Positions 8,584 through 15,784 of a stretch of 64,000 nt of DNA are shown in pieces. Position 1 is the first letter of the stretch; the number at the start of each line of letters is the position of its first letter. The translations under genes and the position numbers were made by a program. Under the pieces are notes generated by a model. That model searched no databases. It saw only the letters and a program-made list of their open reading frames with translations, and was not told where the DNA came from. This DNA is from Phycisphaerae bacterium (GTDB taxonomy: Bacteria; Planctomycetota; Phycisphaerae; Sedimentisphaerales; Anaerohalosphaeraceae), in assembly GCA_012729675.1 (NCBI GenBank), contig JAAYCR010000050.1, positions 17,014-81,013 of the forward strand, read 5' to 3'.

Positions 8584-8916
8584 ATGAAAAATGAAACCAA
8601 AGAATCCATTTCACGCATTTCACTCATTGTCTTTTGCATTATTTTTCCGATAACTTTGACTTTTTCACGGAGCATTTGGGCATTTTTTGGATTTTTGCCT
8701 GTTTTGACCTTTATATTAGGTGTTGAGAAGCATCGAAAAATAGCATGTGTTGCCCTTATTGTTTTTTTATCAATTACGGTACAGTATCAAATAGTTACCG
8801 AAAAGTTAATACATAATCAAACATTCTTGTATATTGACAGACTAAAAGAAATAAAACAAATTGATAATTTAGAAAATAAACCAAATGCATACGAACACCC
8901 CAGCGACGACAGGTGA
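8584..8916 (+). CDS. Small AT-rich membrane protein, unknown
   Basis: 110 aa from the ATG at 8584, with GGGAG about 9 nt upstream; the in-frame ATG at 8575 touches the SD and is unlikely. Two to three hydrophobic segments are visible (ISLIVFCIIFPITLTF; WAFFGFLPVLTFILGV; ACVALIVFLSITVQYQ), followed by a charged C-terminal tail with Lys/Asn-rich composition. Base composition is clearly more AT-rich than the neighbours, suggesting recent acquisition. It lies between REP-like copies 1 and 2. No family recognised. Confidence 0.5.
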   Translation: MKNETKESISRISLIVFCIIFPITLTFSRSIWAFFGFLPVLTFILGVEKHRKIACVALIVFLSITVQYQIVTEKLIHNQTFLYIDRLKEIKQIDNLENKPNAYEHPSDDR

Positions 8917-8932
8917 CCACTATACGGCTGAC

Positions 8933-8967
8933 TAATAATCAATAGCCAATAATCAATAGTCAATCGT
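8933..8967. repeat. Heptanucleotide tract before the RAYT remnant
   Basis: Five 7-nt units (TAATAAT, CAATAGC, CAATAAT, CAATAGT, CAATCGT) run up to REP-like copy 2. The flank 5' of it (TGACTAATAATCAA) resembles the flank before the 9491 gene (TGACAAATAATCAA), suggesting a duplicated edge around this element. Confidence 0.75.
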
Positions 8968-8974
8968 GAAGGGT

Positions 8975-9003
8975 GGCACCTTCAAGCGCAGCTTGTGGGT
9001 GCC
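8975..9003 (-). repeat. REP-like palindrome, copy 2 (inverted)
   Basis: Same 29-nt palindrome as copies 1 and 3 but in opposite orientation, ending 18 nt before the RAYT start codon. Copies 2 and 3 thus form an inverted pair flanking the RAYT remnant, the arrangement of REP/BIME elements and their cognate transposase. Confidence 0.85.
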
Positions 9004-9021
9004 GGGGAGCAGACAGGCCGT

Positions 9022-9333
9022 ATGGAGTTGAAAGACGCCGACAAAATCGAAAAGCGATGCAAACGCTACGACGTGCCCGGCCACGGCCACGAGTTGACGT
9101 TTAGCTGTTATCGCCGCATCCCGCTGCTCAAGAACACAACCTTTTGCGGCTATGACCGCAACATCTTTACCCATGCGGCGGCCATCCACAGCGTCCGTTA
9201 CATCCACGCCAACCCTGTCAAACGGGGGCTTGTGCAGTGGCCGCAGGAATGGTATTATTCCAGCTATCGGCAGATGCACAGCCAGGGCGACGGCCCGCTG
9301 GACATCAACCTGAACCATTTTCCGAGACGATAA
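9022..9333 (+). pseudogene. REP-associated tyrosine transposase (RAYT/IS200-like), internally deleted
   Basis: 103 aa open frame. The N-terminal part KRYDVPGHGHELTFSCYRR and the C-terminal part GYDRNIFTHAAAIHSVRYIH followed by ANPVKRGLVQWPQEW are characteristic of RAYT (Y1_Tnp) proteins, usually about 200 aa or more. The middle, which should carry the HUH metal site and the catalytic Tyr, is absent: residue 34 region (IPLLKNTTFC) joins directly to the C-terminal region. The deletion is in frame, so the shortened protein could still be made but cannot be a nuclease. REP-like palindromes flank it on both sides in inverted orientation. Confidence 0.85.
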
Positions 9334-9365
9334 GGATATAAACGATGAAAACCACACAACCCCCC

Positions 9366-9394
9366 GGCACCCACAAGCTGCGCTTGAAGGTGCC
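9366..9394 (+). repeat. REP-like palindrome, copy 3
   Basis: Third copy of the 29-nt palindrome, same orientation as copy 1, 32 nt after the RAYT stop. It shares with copy 1 an upstream ATGAA-N-ACCACACAACC stretch. Confidence 0.85.
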
Positions 9395-9490
9395 ACCCAT
9401 TACAATGGACGATTCTCTATTTGTGAGATTGACAGAGACCACCTGTCGCTATAGGACTGACAAATAATCAAAAACAAGGAGAATTGATCA

Positions 9491-9952
9491 ATGCTTTACG
9501 CTGTTCCCAAATCCATTTTTTCTTGGGGCTATGAGGTCTATCATGAAAACACGCCAATCGCTGTCATTGATATGGACTGGCTGACAGAGGGAGGGAGTTT
9601 TGACTACGGCCGCAGCACCTATTACGCCCGAAAAGCAGGATTTCTGTCGGGCAGTTTCAGCTTGGAATGCAATGGAAATGTTATCGTTCACGCCCAAAAG
9701 ACTCCCCTGATCCGCCGTTTTGAGGTTCAGGACGGCTCTGGAAATTATCTTCTCTCCGCCGCGTCTCCGTTGACGCGAAAATTTATTCTTGAGCAAAACA
9801 GTCACGTCGTCGGACAAATCGCTCCCCATCATCCGTTTACGCGAAAATGTGCAATTGATTTACCTGAGTTCATCTCCATCCCAAGCGGATTATTTATGTT
9901 TTGGTTGGTTTTGCTCCTGTGGCGACGGACCGAAAGAGCGTCAGCCGGGTAA
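9491..9952 (+). CDS. Conserved-looking hypothetical protein with C-terminal membrane helix
   Basis: 153 aa; AAGGAG lies about 9 nt before the ATG. The body is beta-rich with alternating hydrophobic pattern (FDYGRSTYYARKAGFLSGSF; VIVHAQKTPLIRRFEV; YLLSAASPLTRKFIL), resembling tubby/LURP-one-like beta-barrel folds, but this resemblance is only by eye. A C-terminal hydrophobic segment (GLFMFWLVLLLW, about residues 133-144) with following Arg residues suggests a membrane anchor. It stands alone between the RAYT region and the NUDIX gene. Function unknown. Confidence 0.6.
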   Translation: MLYAVPKSIFSWGYEVYHENTPIAVIDMDWLTEGGSFDYGRSTYYARKAGFLSGSFSLECNGNVIVHAQKTPLIRRFEVQDGSGNYLLSAASPLTRKFILEQNSHVVGQIAPHHPFTRKCAIDLPEFISIPSGLFMFWLVLLLWRRTERASAG

Positions 9953-10040
9953 AGGGCAAAAAATGGTTTACAGCCCATCCCGCACAGGATACCTTATGCG
10001 TTATCGCAGCCAACGGAATGACATTCAGTGAAAGACGACA

Positions 10041-10679
10041 ATGCAGCACGAAAATACAGAAACATTTGACTGGTTTGCCATCGCCCGTCAGCTCAAGACG
10101 ATCTCGCAGGCGGGCAAGTTTTTCGCCAAGGACGACTACGAGCTAAAGCGGCACGAGGACATCGAGGCCATCTGCGCCCGGATCGTCGCCGGCCACACCC
10201 AAACACCCCAAAGCGAGGTGCTGCGGCTCCTGCAGCAGGACTCCGGCTATCCGACGCCAAAGGTGGACTGCCGCGGCGTGGCCTTTCAGGACGACAAAGT
10301 CCTGCTCGTGTTGGAGACCGAGGACGGCGGCTGGACGCTGCCGGGCGGCTGGTGCGACCAGGGCCTGACCCCCGCGCAGAACGTCGTGCGGGAATTTTGG
10401 GAAGAAAGCGGCTACGACGTCCGCGTCGTCCGCCCGCTGGCCGTCTATGACCGCGACAACCAGGGCCACACACCGCCGTATCTGTTCAGCATCTACAAGC
10501 TGTTCTTTTTGTGCGAGATTGTGGGGGGCGAAGCGAAAACCAGCAACGAAACCAGTGACGTGCGGTTCTTCGGGATGGACGAGATCCCCCCGCTGTCCAA
10601 AGGCCGCACACTGGAAAAACAACTGCACCGCTTCTACGAACAATACAAAACCGGCAACCTGACGGTGGACTTTGATTAA
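10041..10679 (+). CDS. NUDIX hydrolase with N-terminal Nudix_hydro_N-type domain
   Basis: 212 aa. An all-helical N-terminal domain of about 60 residues (FDWFAIARQLKTISQAGKF) precedes the NUDIX fold, the layout of the YjhB-like subgroup that hydrolyses nucleoside-diphosphate-linked compounds. The Nudix box is at about residues 100-124 (LPGGWCDQGLTPAQNVVREF, then WEESGY). The REXXEE core is intact, but the first Glu of the GX5E part is Leu, as happens in some members of this subgroup. SD is weak (GAAAGA). It is monocistronic, followed by hairpin repeats. Exact substrate unknown. Confidence 0.88.
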   Translation: MQHENTETFDWFAIARQLKTISQAGKFFAKDDYELKRHEDIEAICARIVAGHTQTPQSEVLRLLQQDSGYPTPKVDCRGVAFQDDKVLLVLETEDGGWTLPGGWCDQGLTPAQNVVREFWEESGYDVRVVRPLAVYDRDNQGHTPPYLFSIYKLFFLCEIVGGEAKTSNETSDVRFFGMDEIPPLSKGRTLEKQLHRFYEQYKTGNLTVDFD

Positions 10680-10795
10680 AAAGTAAAAATTCAAAAGTGA
10701 AAAGGTAAAAGTGCGGAACCGGCTAAAGCCGGGCAATATTGATACCACCCCGGCCTTCGGCCACCCCGCCTTGAAAAGGCGGGGTACTTAAAAAG
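10678..10795. repeat. Heptanucleotide tract plus hairpin cluster
   Basis: 10678-10712 has five A-rich 7-nt units (AAAAAGT, AAAAATT, CAAAAGT, GAAAAGG, TAAAAGT). Next comes GGAACCGGC-TAAA-GCCGGGC followed by a TTGATAC motif, then CGGCCTTCGGCC-type and CCCCGCC-TTGAAAA-GGCGGGG hairpins. The first hairpin and its TTGATAC tail recur at about 53612-53646, again directly after a heptamer tract. Confidence 0.75.
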
Positions 10796-10800
10796 GTACA

Positions 10801-11040
10801 AACCGGTAACATAGGTAACAAAATGTACCGACGACATAGGTAACAGATTCGGTTATAGAATAAGCTTCCAGAAAAGAGGCTTATATGGCCTGGCTGGAGA
10901 CCGGTGTTATGGATGAACGGATTAAGTTTATAAGTGAAGTGTTGAATGGTGATTGCACAATGACGGAGCTATGTGCCATTTAGCAGATAAGCCGCAAGAC
11001 CGGTTATAAATGGCTTGGCCGTTATGCTGTTGATGGCTGA
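10801..11040 (+). mobile_element. IS481-family remnant: left end plus transposase N-terminus
   Basis: A left-end-like region contains GGTAACATAGGTAACA and GACATAGGTAACAG (10804-10845), the direct-repeat-rich end typical of IS481 elements. A transposase reading frame follows from the ATG at 10885: MAWLETGVMDERIKFISEVL, then the helix-turn-helix part TMTELCAI-stop-QISRKTGYKWLGRY. An in-frame TAG at 10981 and a final TGA at 11038 end it after about 50 codons. The DDE catalytic domain and right end are gone. Directly after it sits a 5'-truncated membrane gene, so insertion and later decay probably destroyed that gene's start. Confidence 0.8.
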
Positions 11041-11048
11041 TACTATGT

Positions 11049-11357
11049 TTGATTGTATTTGTATTTGGGTTGGTGGTTAGTATTACAGGCGTTTATTTTG
11101 TTTCGAATAGTACTTATGAATGGATTTTTCAGATTTCTGAAGTGGTCTCATCCGAAGAAGCGGAATTTTTTCATTTGTATGGAACCCATTGCTTCAAACG
11201 CGGATTTTCTGTTGGGATGAACGCCTTTTCTGGACTGTATATGTTATGTTTTATTGTCATATTGCCAATTCTACTGAGACAGAAACGTCAGATTATCTCG
11301 GCATTCCTGCCTTTACTGAAATCTCAATCCATCGATGAACTATCCTCAAACGACTAA
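11049..11357 (+). pseudogene. 5'-truncated membrane protein, paralogue of the 11628 gene
   Basis: The frame begins only at a TTG without SD next to the IS481 remnant, so the true 5' end is probably lost. 102 residues are left, with two hydrophobic segments (VFVFGLVVSITGVYFV; GLYMLCFIVILPILL). The C-terminal ISAFLPLLKSQSIDELSSND resembles the C-terminus of the 11628 protein (LSVFLPSTKPQHTDEHAADE), and both stop just inside a mutY start. This fits an ancestral tandem duplication of a [membrane gene-mutY] unit. Function unknown. Confidence 0.55.
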
Positions 11358-11466
11358 ACTTCAAAACGCCCTGTTGGCGTGGTTTGGGGCGCATGCGCGG
11401 GTGCTGCCGTTTCGGGGGGTCGGCGATCCGTATGCGGTGTGGGTCTCGGAAATTATGCTTCAGCAG
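11335..11466 (+). pseudogene. Truncated duplicate of the mutY 5' end
   Basis: From the ATG at 11335 the first 44 codons repeat the mutY N-terminus (KLQNALLAWFGAHARVLPFR through EIMLQQ). After the first 8 codons the DNA match to 12418-12525 is nearly perfect, including third codon positions. After LQQ the similarity stops abruptly, and the frame continues through unrelated sequence to a stop near 11611. It lacks the helix-hairpin-helix, the catalytic Asp and the FeS cluster, so it cannot be a glycosylase. Confidence 0.85.
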
Positions 11467-11470
11467 CCGC

Positions 11471-11498
11471 TTGCAGAGACGGCCAAAACGGGTATAAT
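11471..11498 (+). promoter_or_regulatory. Promoter upstream of the 11628 membrane gene
   Basis: TTGCAG (11471-11476), 16-nt spacer, TATAAT (11493-11498) preceded by GGG. It sits just after the break-point of the mutY duplicate and leaves a leader of about 125 nt before the 11628 start. Confidence 0.55.
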
Positions 11499-11627
11499 CA
11501 GAACATCGATGGAAAAGGTCGTCAAAAAAATCCCGACAGACCTGCCTGAAAGGCCAATCTACTTCAACCCAGGGTGCCGTCCTGAGGGTACTGGCGCAGA
11601 AAATATACGATAAGGGGAAACAGAAGA

Positions 11628-12416
11628 ATGACAAACAAACAGAAAACATTCTTGGTCTGGATGGGGATTCTGGCTTATTTCCCGTTTCTTCTTGTGTTTG
11701 CGGTGTTTTCATCGGCTTTTGTTTTGACACGACTCGGAAGAGAAATTCCAGTTTATTTGGATTTCGATGTCTTGTATGGAATTCCTTTCCTCTTGATCTG
11801 GTGCAGTTTTCTGTTATGGGTAATATTGACAACTCGGCTTGACCGAAAGCAAAAATTGTTCTGGATACCGGCACTGCTGGTTGCCAACATCGTTGCCATT
11901 CCCTGGTTTTATCATCACATGCGCCGTGTGTATATGGGAACGTTGCATGTTTATTCCGACAGGATTGAACGATTGGCGGATGCATTTCTTGAGCATCATC
12001 ATTCCGACAGGTCGCTCTTGAACAATCCGCAATGGCAGACCCTGCTATCGCAGTTGAAAAAAAAGCAGTATTCCAAGATGGGTTTGCTCTGTTCATTCCT
12101 TGGTATGCTTCCGCTGATTATTGCGGCCCTCTATGGATATATGACATTCCTGCAGATTAAAGAAACCCACTTACTGGCGTTTCCTTTCGTTGATATTGAA
12201 ATGTGGAATACACTTGAGTCTGCACAGCGATACAAATTCATTTTCCTGGATTTTCTGATGGTCTGTTCCATCGGATTAATGCTGTCTGCCGGATTCTTTT
12301 ATGGAATCGCAGCTTGCGCCAATTATTTACAATCCGGGAAACATTTAAACAACCTGTCGGTATTTTTACCTTCAACCAAGCCTCAACACACCGATGAACA
12401 CGCCGCAGACGAATAA
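11628..12416 (+). CDS. Polytopic membrane protein, unknown
   Basis: 262 aa; the ATG at 11628 follows AAGGGGAAAC. Four to five membrane helices are visible (VWMGILAYFPFLLVFAVFSS; FLLIWCSFLLWVILTT; IPALLVANIVAIPWFY; LLCSFLGMLPLIIAALYGYM; FLMVCSIGLMLSAGFFYGIA), with a central soluble loop containing YSDRIERLADAFLEHHHSDR. Its last 23 nt overlap the mutY start, so mutY is translationally coupled to it. A shortened paralogue with the same overlap lies at 11049. No family recognised. Confidence 0.75.
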   Translation: MTNKQKTFLVWMGILAYFPFLLVFAVFSSAFVLTRLGREIPVYLDFDVLYGIPFLLIWCSFLLWVILTTRLDRKQKLFWIPALLVANIVAIPWFYHHMRRVYMGTLHVYSDRIERLADAFLEHHHSDRSLLNNPQWQTLLSQLKKKQYSKMGLLCSFLGMLPLIIAALYGYMTFLQIKETHLLAFPFVDIEMWNTLESAQRYKFIFLDFLMVCSIGLMLSAGFFYGIAACANYLQSGKHLNNLSVFLPSTKPQHTDEHAADE

Positions 12417-13491
12417 ATTGCAAAACGCCCTGCTGGCGTGGTTTGGGGCGCATGCGCGGGTGCTGCCGTTTCGGGGGGTCGGCGATCCGTATGCGGTGTG
12501 GGTCTCGGAAATTATGCTTCAGCAGACGCAGGTGGCGACGGTCGTGCCGTATTACCAGCGGTTTATGCGGCGGTTTCCGACGGTTCAGAAGCTGGCCGCG
12601 GCCCGGCTGGACTCGGTGCTCAAGCTCTGGCAGGGGCTGGGCTACTACAGCCGCGCCCGCAACCTGCACAAGGCCGCCCGCGTGATTGTCAATGAGCACG
12701 ACGGCATCTTTCCCGATACGTTGGATGCGCTGGTCGCGCTGCCCGGCATCGGCCGCTACACCGCCGGCGCCATCGCCAGCATCGCCTTCGGCCGGCGCGT
12801 GCCGGTGCTGGACGGCAACGTGATGCGCGTCCTGTGCCGTCTCTATCGGCTGGACGACAACCCCAAAAGCCCCGCCGCCCAAAAGCACCTTTGGCAACTG
12901 GCCGAGACGCTTGTGCCGAAAAATCGCCCCGGCGACTTCAACCAGTCGCTGATGGAACTGGGGGCGACGGTCTGTACGCCGAAGAATCCGAGCTGCCCGC
13001 AATGCCCCGCGCAGAAATTGTGCCTGGCTTACGCCTGCAATGAGCAGGATGTGTTGCCGAAGATGCCCAAGGCCGCCAGAACGCCGCATTACACCGTCGC
13101 GGTGGGCTTGGTCTTCAAGGACGGCAAGCTGCTGATCGACAAACGCAGGCCGGATGGCCTTTTGGGCGGGCTGTGGGAACTGCCCGGCGGCAAAAAACAA
13201 ACGGGCGAAACCCTCAAACAGGCCGTCGCCCGCGAGATCAAAGAAGAGATCGGGATTGATGTGGTCGTCGGCCAACGCCTGTGCATCGTCAAGCACGCCT
13301 ACTCCCACTTTCGCATCACCCTGCACGCCTACCGTTGCGACTATACCGCCGGCACGGCCAAGCCCATCCACTGCGCCGCCGTCAAATGGATCGCCCCCAC
13401 GGACATCGCCAAATACGCCTTCCCCGCCGCAACACTCAAAATCTTCACCGCCGCCGCATCATTAATCAATTGTCACTTGGATTGTTCCTGA
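12394..13491 (+). CDS. mutY: A/G-specific adenine DNA glycosylase MutY
   Basis: 365 aa base-excision repair enzyme that removes adenine paired with 8-oxoguanine. Visible: SEIMLQQTQV with the catalytic Glu near residue 39, the HhH motif LPGIGRYTAGAIASIAFG, the catalytic Asp in VLDGNV near residue 139, and the [4Fe-4S] ligands Cys-X6-Cys-X2-Cys-X5-Cys (CTPKNPSCPQCPAQKLC, about 194-210). The C-terminal NUDIX-like domain (about 233-355, LLGGLWELPGGKKQTGETL) recognises 8-oxoG. All key residues are present and the length is normal. The start overlaps the upstream membrane gene. A nearly identical copy of its 5' 130 nt lies 1.06 kb upstream. Confidence 0.97.
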   Translation: MNTPQTNKLQNALLAWFGAHARVLPFRGVGDPYAVWVSEIMLQQTQVATVVPYYQRFMRRFPTVQKLAAARLDSVLKLWQGLGYYSRARNLHKAARVIVNEHDGIFPDTLDALVALPGIGRYTAGAIASIAFGRRVPVLDGNVMRVLCRLYRLDDNPKSPAAQKHLWQLAETLVPKNRPGDFNQSLMELGATVCTPKNPSCPQCPAQKLCLAYACNEQDVLPKMPKAARTPHYTVAVGLVFKDGKLLIDKRRPDGLLGGLWELPGGKKQTGETLKQAVAREIKEEIGIDVVVGQRLCIVKHAYSHFRITLHAYRCDYTAGTAKPIHCAAVKWIAPTDIAKYAFPAATLKIFTAAASLINCHLDCS

Positions 13492-13549
13492 ATGCAAGGG
13501 CGCAACGGCTCGTGGGGCCGAACCGTTCAATGTCTCCGCTGCCTTTGGG

Positions 13550-14194
13550 CTATCGCATCACCCACTCTTTTACAATCGGTTCCAGCTTAGCCATGTGGCG
13601 AAGGCTGGGGTCGGCGCCGACGCGGTAGCGAAGGGACAGTGTCTTTTGCAGGAAGATCCTGACAGGATTGCCCTCGGCGTCGGTCTTGGTCGGATGCGTG
13701 ATTGCAGCGGTTTCATTGCTCAGCCCGCCGATAAAGAAGGTGACTTCTTTGGCCTTCAGATTGAAATCCTTCCAAATGATGACCACGTCGTGGGTGTTGT
13801 CCGGCCCGCGGCGAACGCGATTGTCCTCAAAATCCAGCGACTCCAAAAACGGGTAGCTGCCCTGATGCTTGCGTTTGATGGCCTCAAAGACGCCATTGGG
13901 CACCCCAATGCCGGCGGGGATGACCTCGAAATTGTCTGTCGCCAGTTCGCAGGCCGGAACAAAAGGCACATCCGCATTGCCGCTGTCGTTGGTCACCGAC
14001 AAAATGAGATACCAAAACCGTTCGGCCGTCGGCCGTCCCGGCAGACGCAGGGTGATTTGTTGGGGGTGTTCATATTTGACGGCCAGCGTCCACTCGGCGG
14101 GCTTTTGCACCACGGCAGGCCTCGGAAATGAGGCATTTGCCGTCGTCGTCAACGCAAACGCCAGACCCAGCAGCGTAAGAATATATCTTTTCAT
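13550..14194 (-). CDS. Secreted hypothetical protein
   Basis: 214 aa from the ATG at 14194 (AAGGAT about 8 nt upstream); the longer frame to 14221 lacks an SD. The N-terminus MKRYILTLLGLAFALTTTANA is a clear Sec signal peptide with cleavage after ANA-S. The mature part is beta-rich (LAVKYEHPQQITLRLPGRP; FWYLILSVTNDSGNADVPFV) with a pattern like an immunoglobulin-type or adhesion fold, and no lipobox. It points away from mgtE and converges on mutY. I recognise no named family; function unknown, probably periplasmic. Confidence 0.75.
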   Translation of the reverse strand: MKRYILTLLGLAFALTTTANASFPRPAVVQKPAEWTLAVKYEHPQQITLRLPGRPTAERFWYLILSVTNDSGNADVPFVPACELATDNFEVIPAGIGVPNGVFEAIKRKHQGSYPFLESLDFEDNRVRRGPDNTHDVVIIWKDFNLKAKEVTFFIGGLSNETAAITHPTKTDAEGNPVRIFLQKTLSLRYRVGADPSLRHMAKLEPIVKEWVMR

Positions 14195-14312
14195 CGAATT
14201 ATCCTTATATTTTATTGCCATAGTTTTTCAGAGTGTGGTACATTTTACAGCAATCCGGCGAGCCGGTAAAGAAGTTTATGCCAAAAACGAACCGAAAAGG
14301 ACGGCCTCTCCT

Positions 14313-15782
14313 GTGTCCGATGAACGCAAAATCCTGCTCGAGCAGATTGAAAGTCTCCTGAAATCCGGTGACCGCGAGGCGTTGCGCGTCCTGCTGGCCG
14401 ACCAGTGGGAAAGCGACATCGCTGAAATTGTGGAGATACTGGACACAGAAGAGCAACGTATCATCTTCGATCTGCTCCCCCAAACTGCCGCCGCGGAGGT
14501 CTTTGAGCGTGTCGATGAAGCCACCCGCGCCGAATTGTTCGAGATGCTCGAAGACGATGAGCTGGTCGGGCTAATCTCCGAGTTGGACCCGGATGACGCC
14601 GCAGACGTGCTCCGCGAACTGGATACGGAGGAAAGTCAGGAGGTTCTCCAAAGCCTCGATGCCGAGGATGCCGAGCAGATTAAGGAGTTGATGGACTACT
14701 CCGAAGATTCGGCCGGCGGCATTATGGACCCGGTCTTCATCTCCGTCCACGAAAATGCCACCGTCAATGAGGCGGTCGAGGAAATTCGCGCCGCTCATAT
14801 CGACGAGGACTTTTATACGGTCTTTGTCATTGACCACTCCGGTCGTTTTATTGGCACGGTGCGGTTGCGGCTGCTGATTACCAGCCCGCCTGCGACGCCG
14901 ATTCGCACCCTGATCGATACCGATGCACTGTGGGTCAGTGTGGACGCCGATCAGGAAGAAATCCGTAACTTGTTTAACAAAAACGAGTTAATCGTTGTTC
15001 CGGTGCTGGACAAATCGCATCGGCTGGTGGGACGCATCACCGCCGACCGCGTCATTGAGGTTGCTCAGGAAGAGGCGGCCGAGGATATGCTGGCGATGGC
15101 CGGTACGGATTCGGCAGAACTTGAGAATTATTCCATCCTTAACGCCGCACGGGTGCGGATGACGTGGCTGCTGCCCTGCCTGGCGGGCACGGCTGTCACG
15201 GCCTTGATGGGGTTTTTGTTCAAAAACTGGTTTATCTCAATCGATATGTTCTACATTTTTGCCGTGGCGGTGATTTTTTCGCCGATGATCGCGGCCATCA
15301 GCGGCAATGCCGGACTTCAAACCTCCGCAATCGTGGTCTGCGGACTTGCGACCGGCGATTTGGCGGCCCTCCGGATCGGGCAGGTCTTTCTACGTGAGTT
15401 TCGAGTGGCCTTGATGGTCGGGGTCTGCTGCGGGGTCATTGGCGGGGCGATCTGTGCGACGCTGCCGCATTTTTTCGAGCTTCGCGACACATCGTCCGAT
15501 AACGTCGCTGTCCAAGATAACCCTGTCCCGCTTCCGGCGGCTGCGGAACTGAACGTTCCTCAATTGCCGATGGCGCAAAACATCCGCCTGGCGATCGCGT
15601 TTACCATTGCCATGTTCGCCTCAATTATGGTTTCGACCACGCTGGGGCTGTTTTTGCCGTTTTTGTTCCGCCGCATCGGGCTGGATCCGGCCATCAGCTC
15701 CGGGCCGCTGGTGACCACCGCCAACGACTCGATCAGCGTCAGTATTTACCTGCTTTTGACGCTTCTGTTGACAGGCGGATAG
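14313..15782 (+). CDS. mgtE: Magnesium transporter MgtE
   Basis: 489 aa from a GTG at 14313. The frame is open further upstream but overlaps the opposite gene, and homology begins at VSDERKILLEQIESLL. Order: N domain of acidic helical repeats (about 1-140, LDPDDAADVLRELDTEESQE), paired CBS domains (about 140-270, EDSAGGIMDPVFISVHENAT), then five membrane helices (about 285-489) with the pore signature SGNAGLQTSAIVV and the C-terminal LVTTANDSISVSIYLL. The N and CBS domains sense cytosolic Mg2+ and gate the channel. An unusual hydrophilic insert (FELRDTSSDNVAVQDNPVPL) sits between two helices. I saw no M-box riboswitch upstream. The exact start codon is uncertain. Confidence 0.93.
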   Translation: MSDERKILLEQIESLLKSGDREALRVLLADQWESDIAEIVEILDTEEQRIIFDLLPQTAAAEVFERVDEATRAELFEMLEDDELVGLISELDPDDAADVLRELDTEESQEVLQSLDAEDAEQIKELMDYSEDSAGGIMDPVFISVHENATVNEAVEEIRAAHIDEDFYTVFVIDHSGRFIGTVRLRLLITSPPATPIRTLIDTDALWVSVDADQEEIRNLFNKNELIVVPVLDKSHRLVGRITADRVIEVAQEEAAEDMLAMAGTDSAELENYSILNAARVRMTWLLPCLAGTAVTALMGFLFKNWFISIDMFYIFAVAVIFSPMIAAISGNAGLQTSAIVVCGLATGDLAALRIGQVFLREFRVALMVGVCCGVIGGAICATLPHFFELRDTSSDNVAVQDNPVPLPAAAELNVPQLPMAQNIRLAIAFTIAMFASIMVSTTLGLFLPFLFRRIGLDPAISSGPLVTTANDSISVSIYLLLTLLLTGG

Positions 15783-15784
15783 CC

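Noticed and set aside
10885..11040. Functional small DNA-binding protein
   Set aside because: The sequence is the N-terminal helix-turn-helix of an IS481 transposase with an in-frame TAG, so a remnant is the simpler reading.
13869..14312. N-terminal extension of the mgtE reading frame
   Set aside because: It lies antisense to a secreted-protein gene with its own signal peptide and SD; MgtE homology begins only after 14313.
14195..14312. M-box magnesium riboswitch before mgtE
   Set aside because: The leader is short and AT-rich, with no conserved M-box elements visible.
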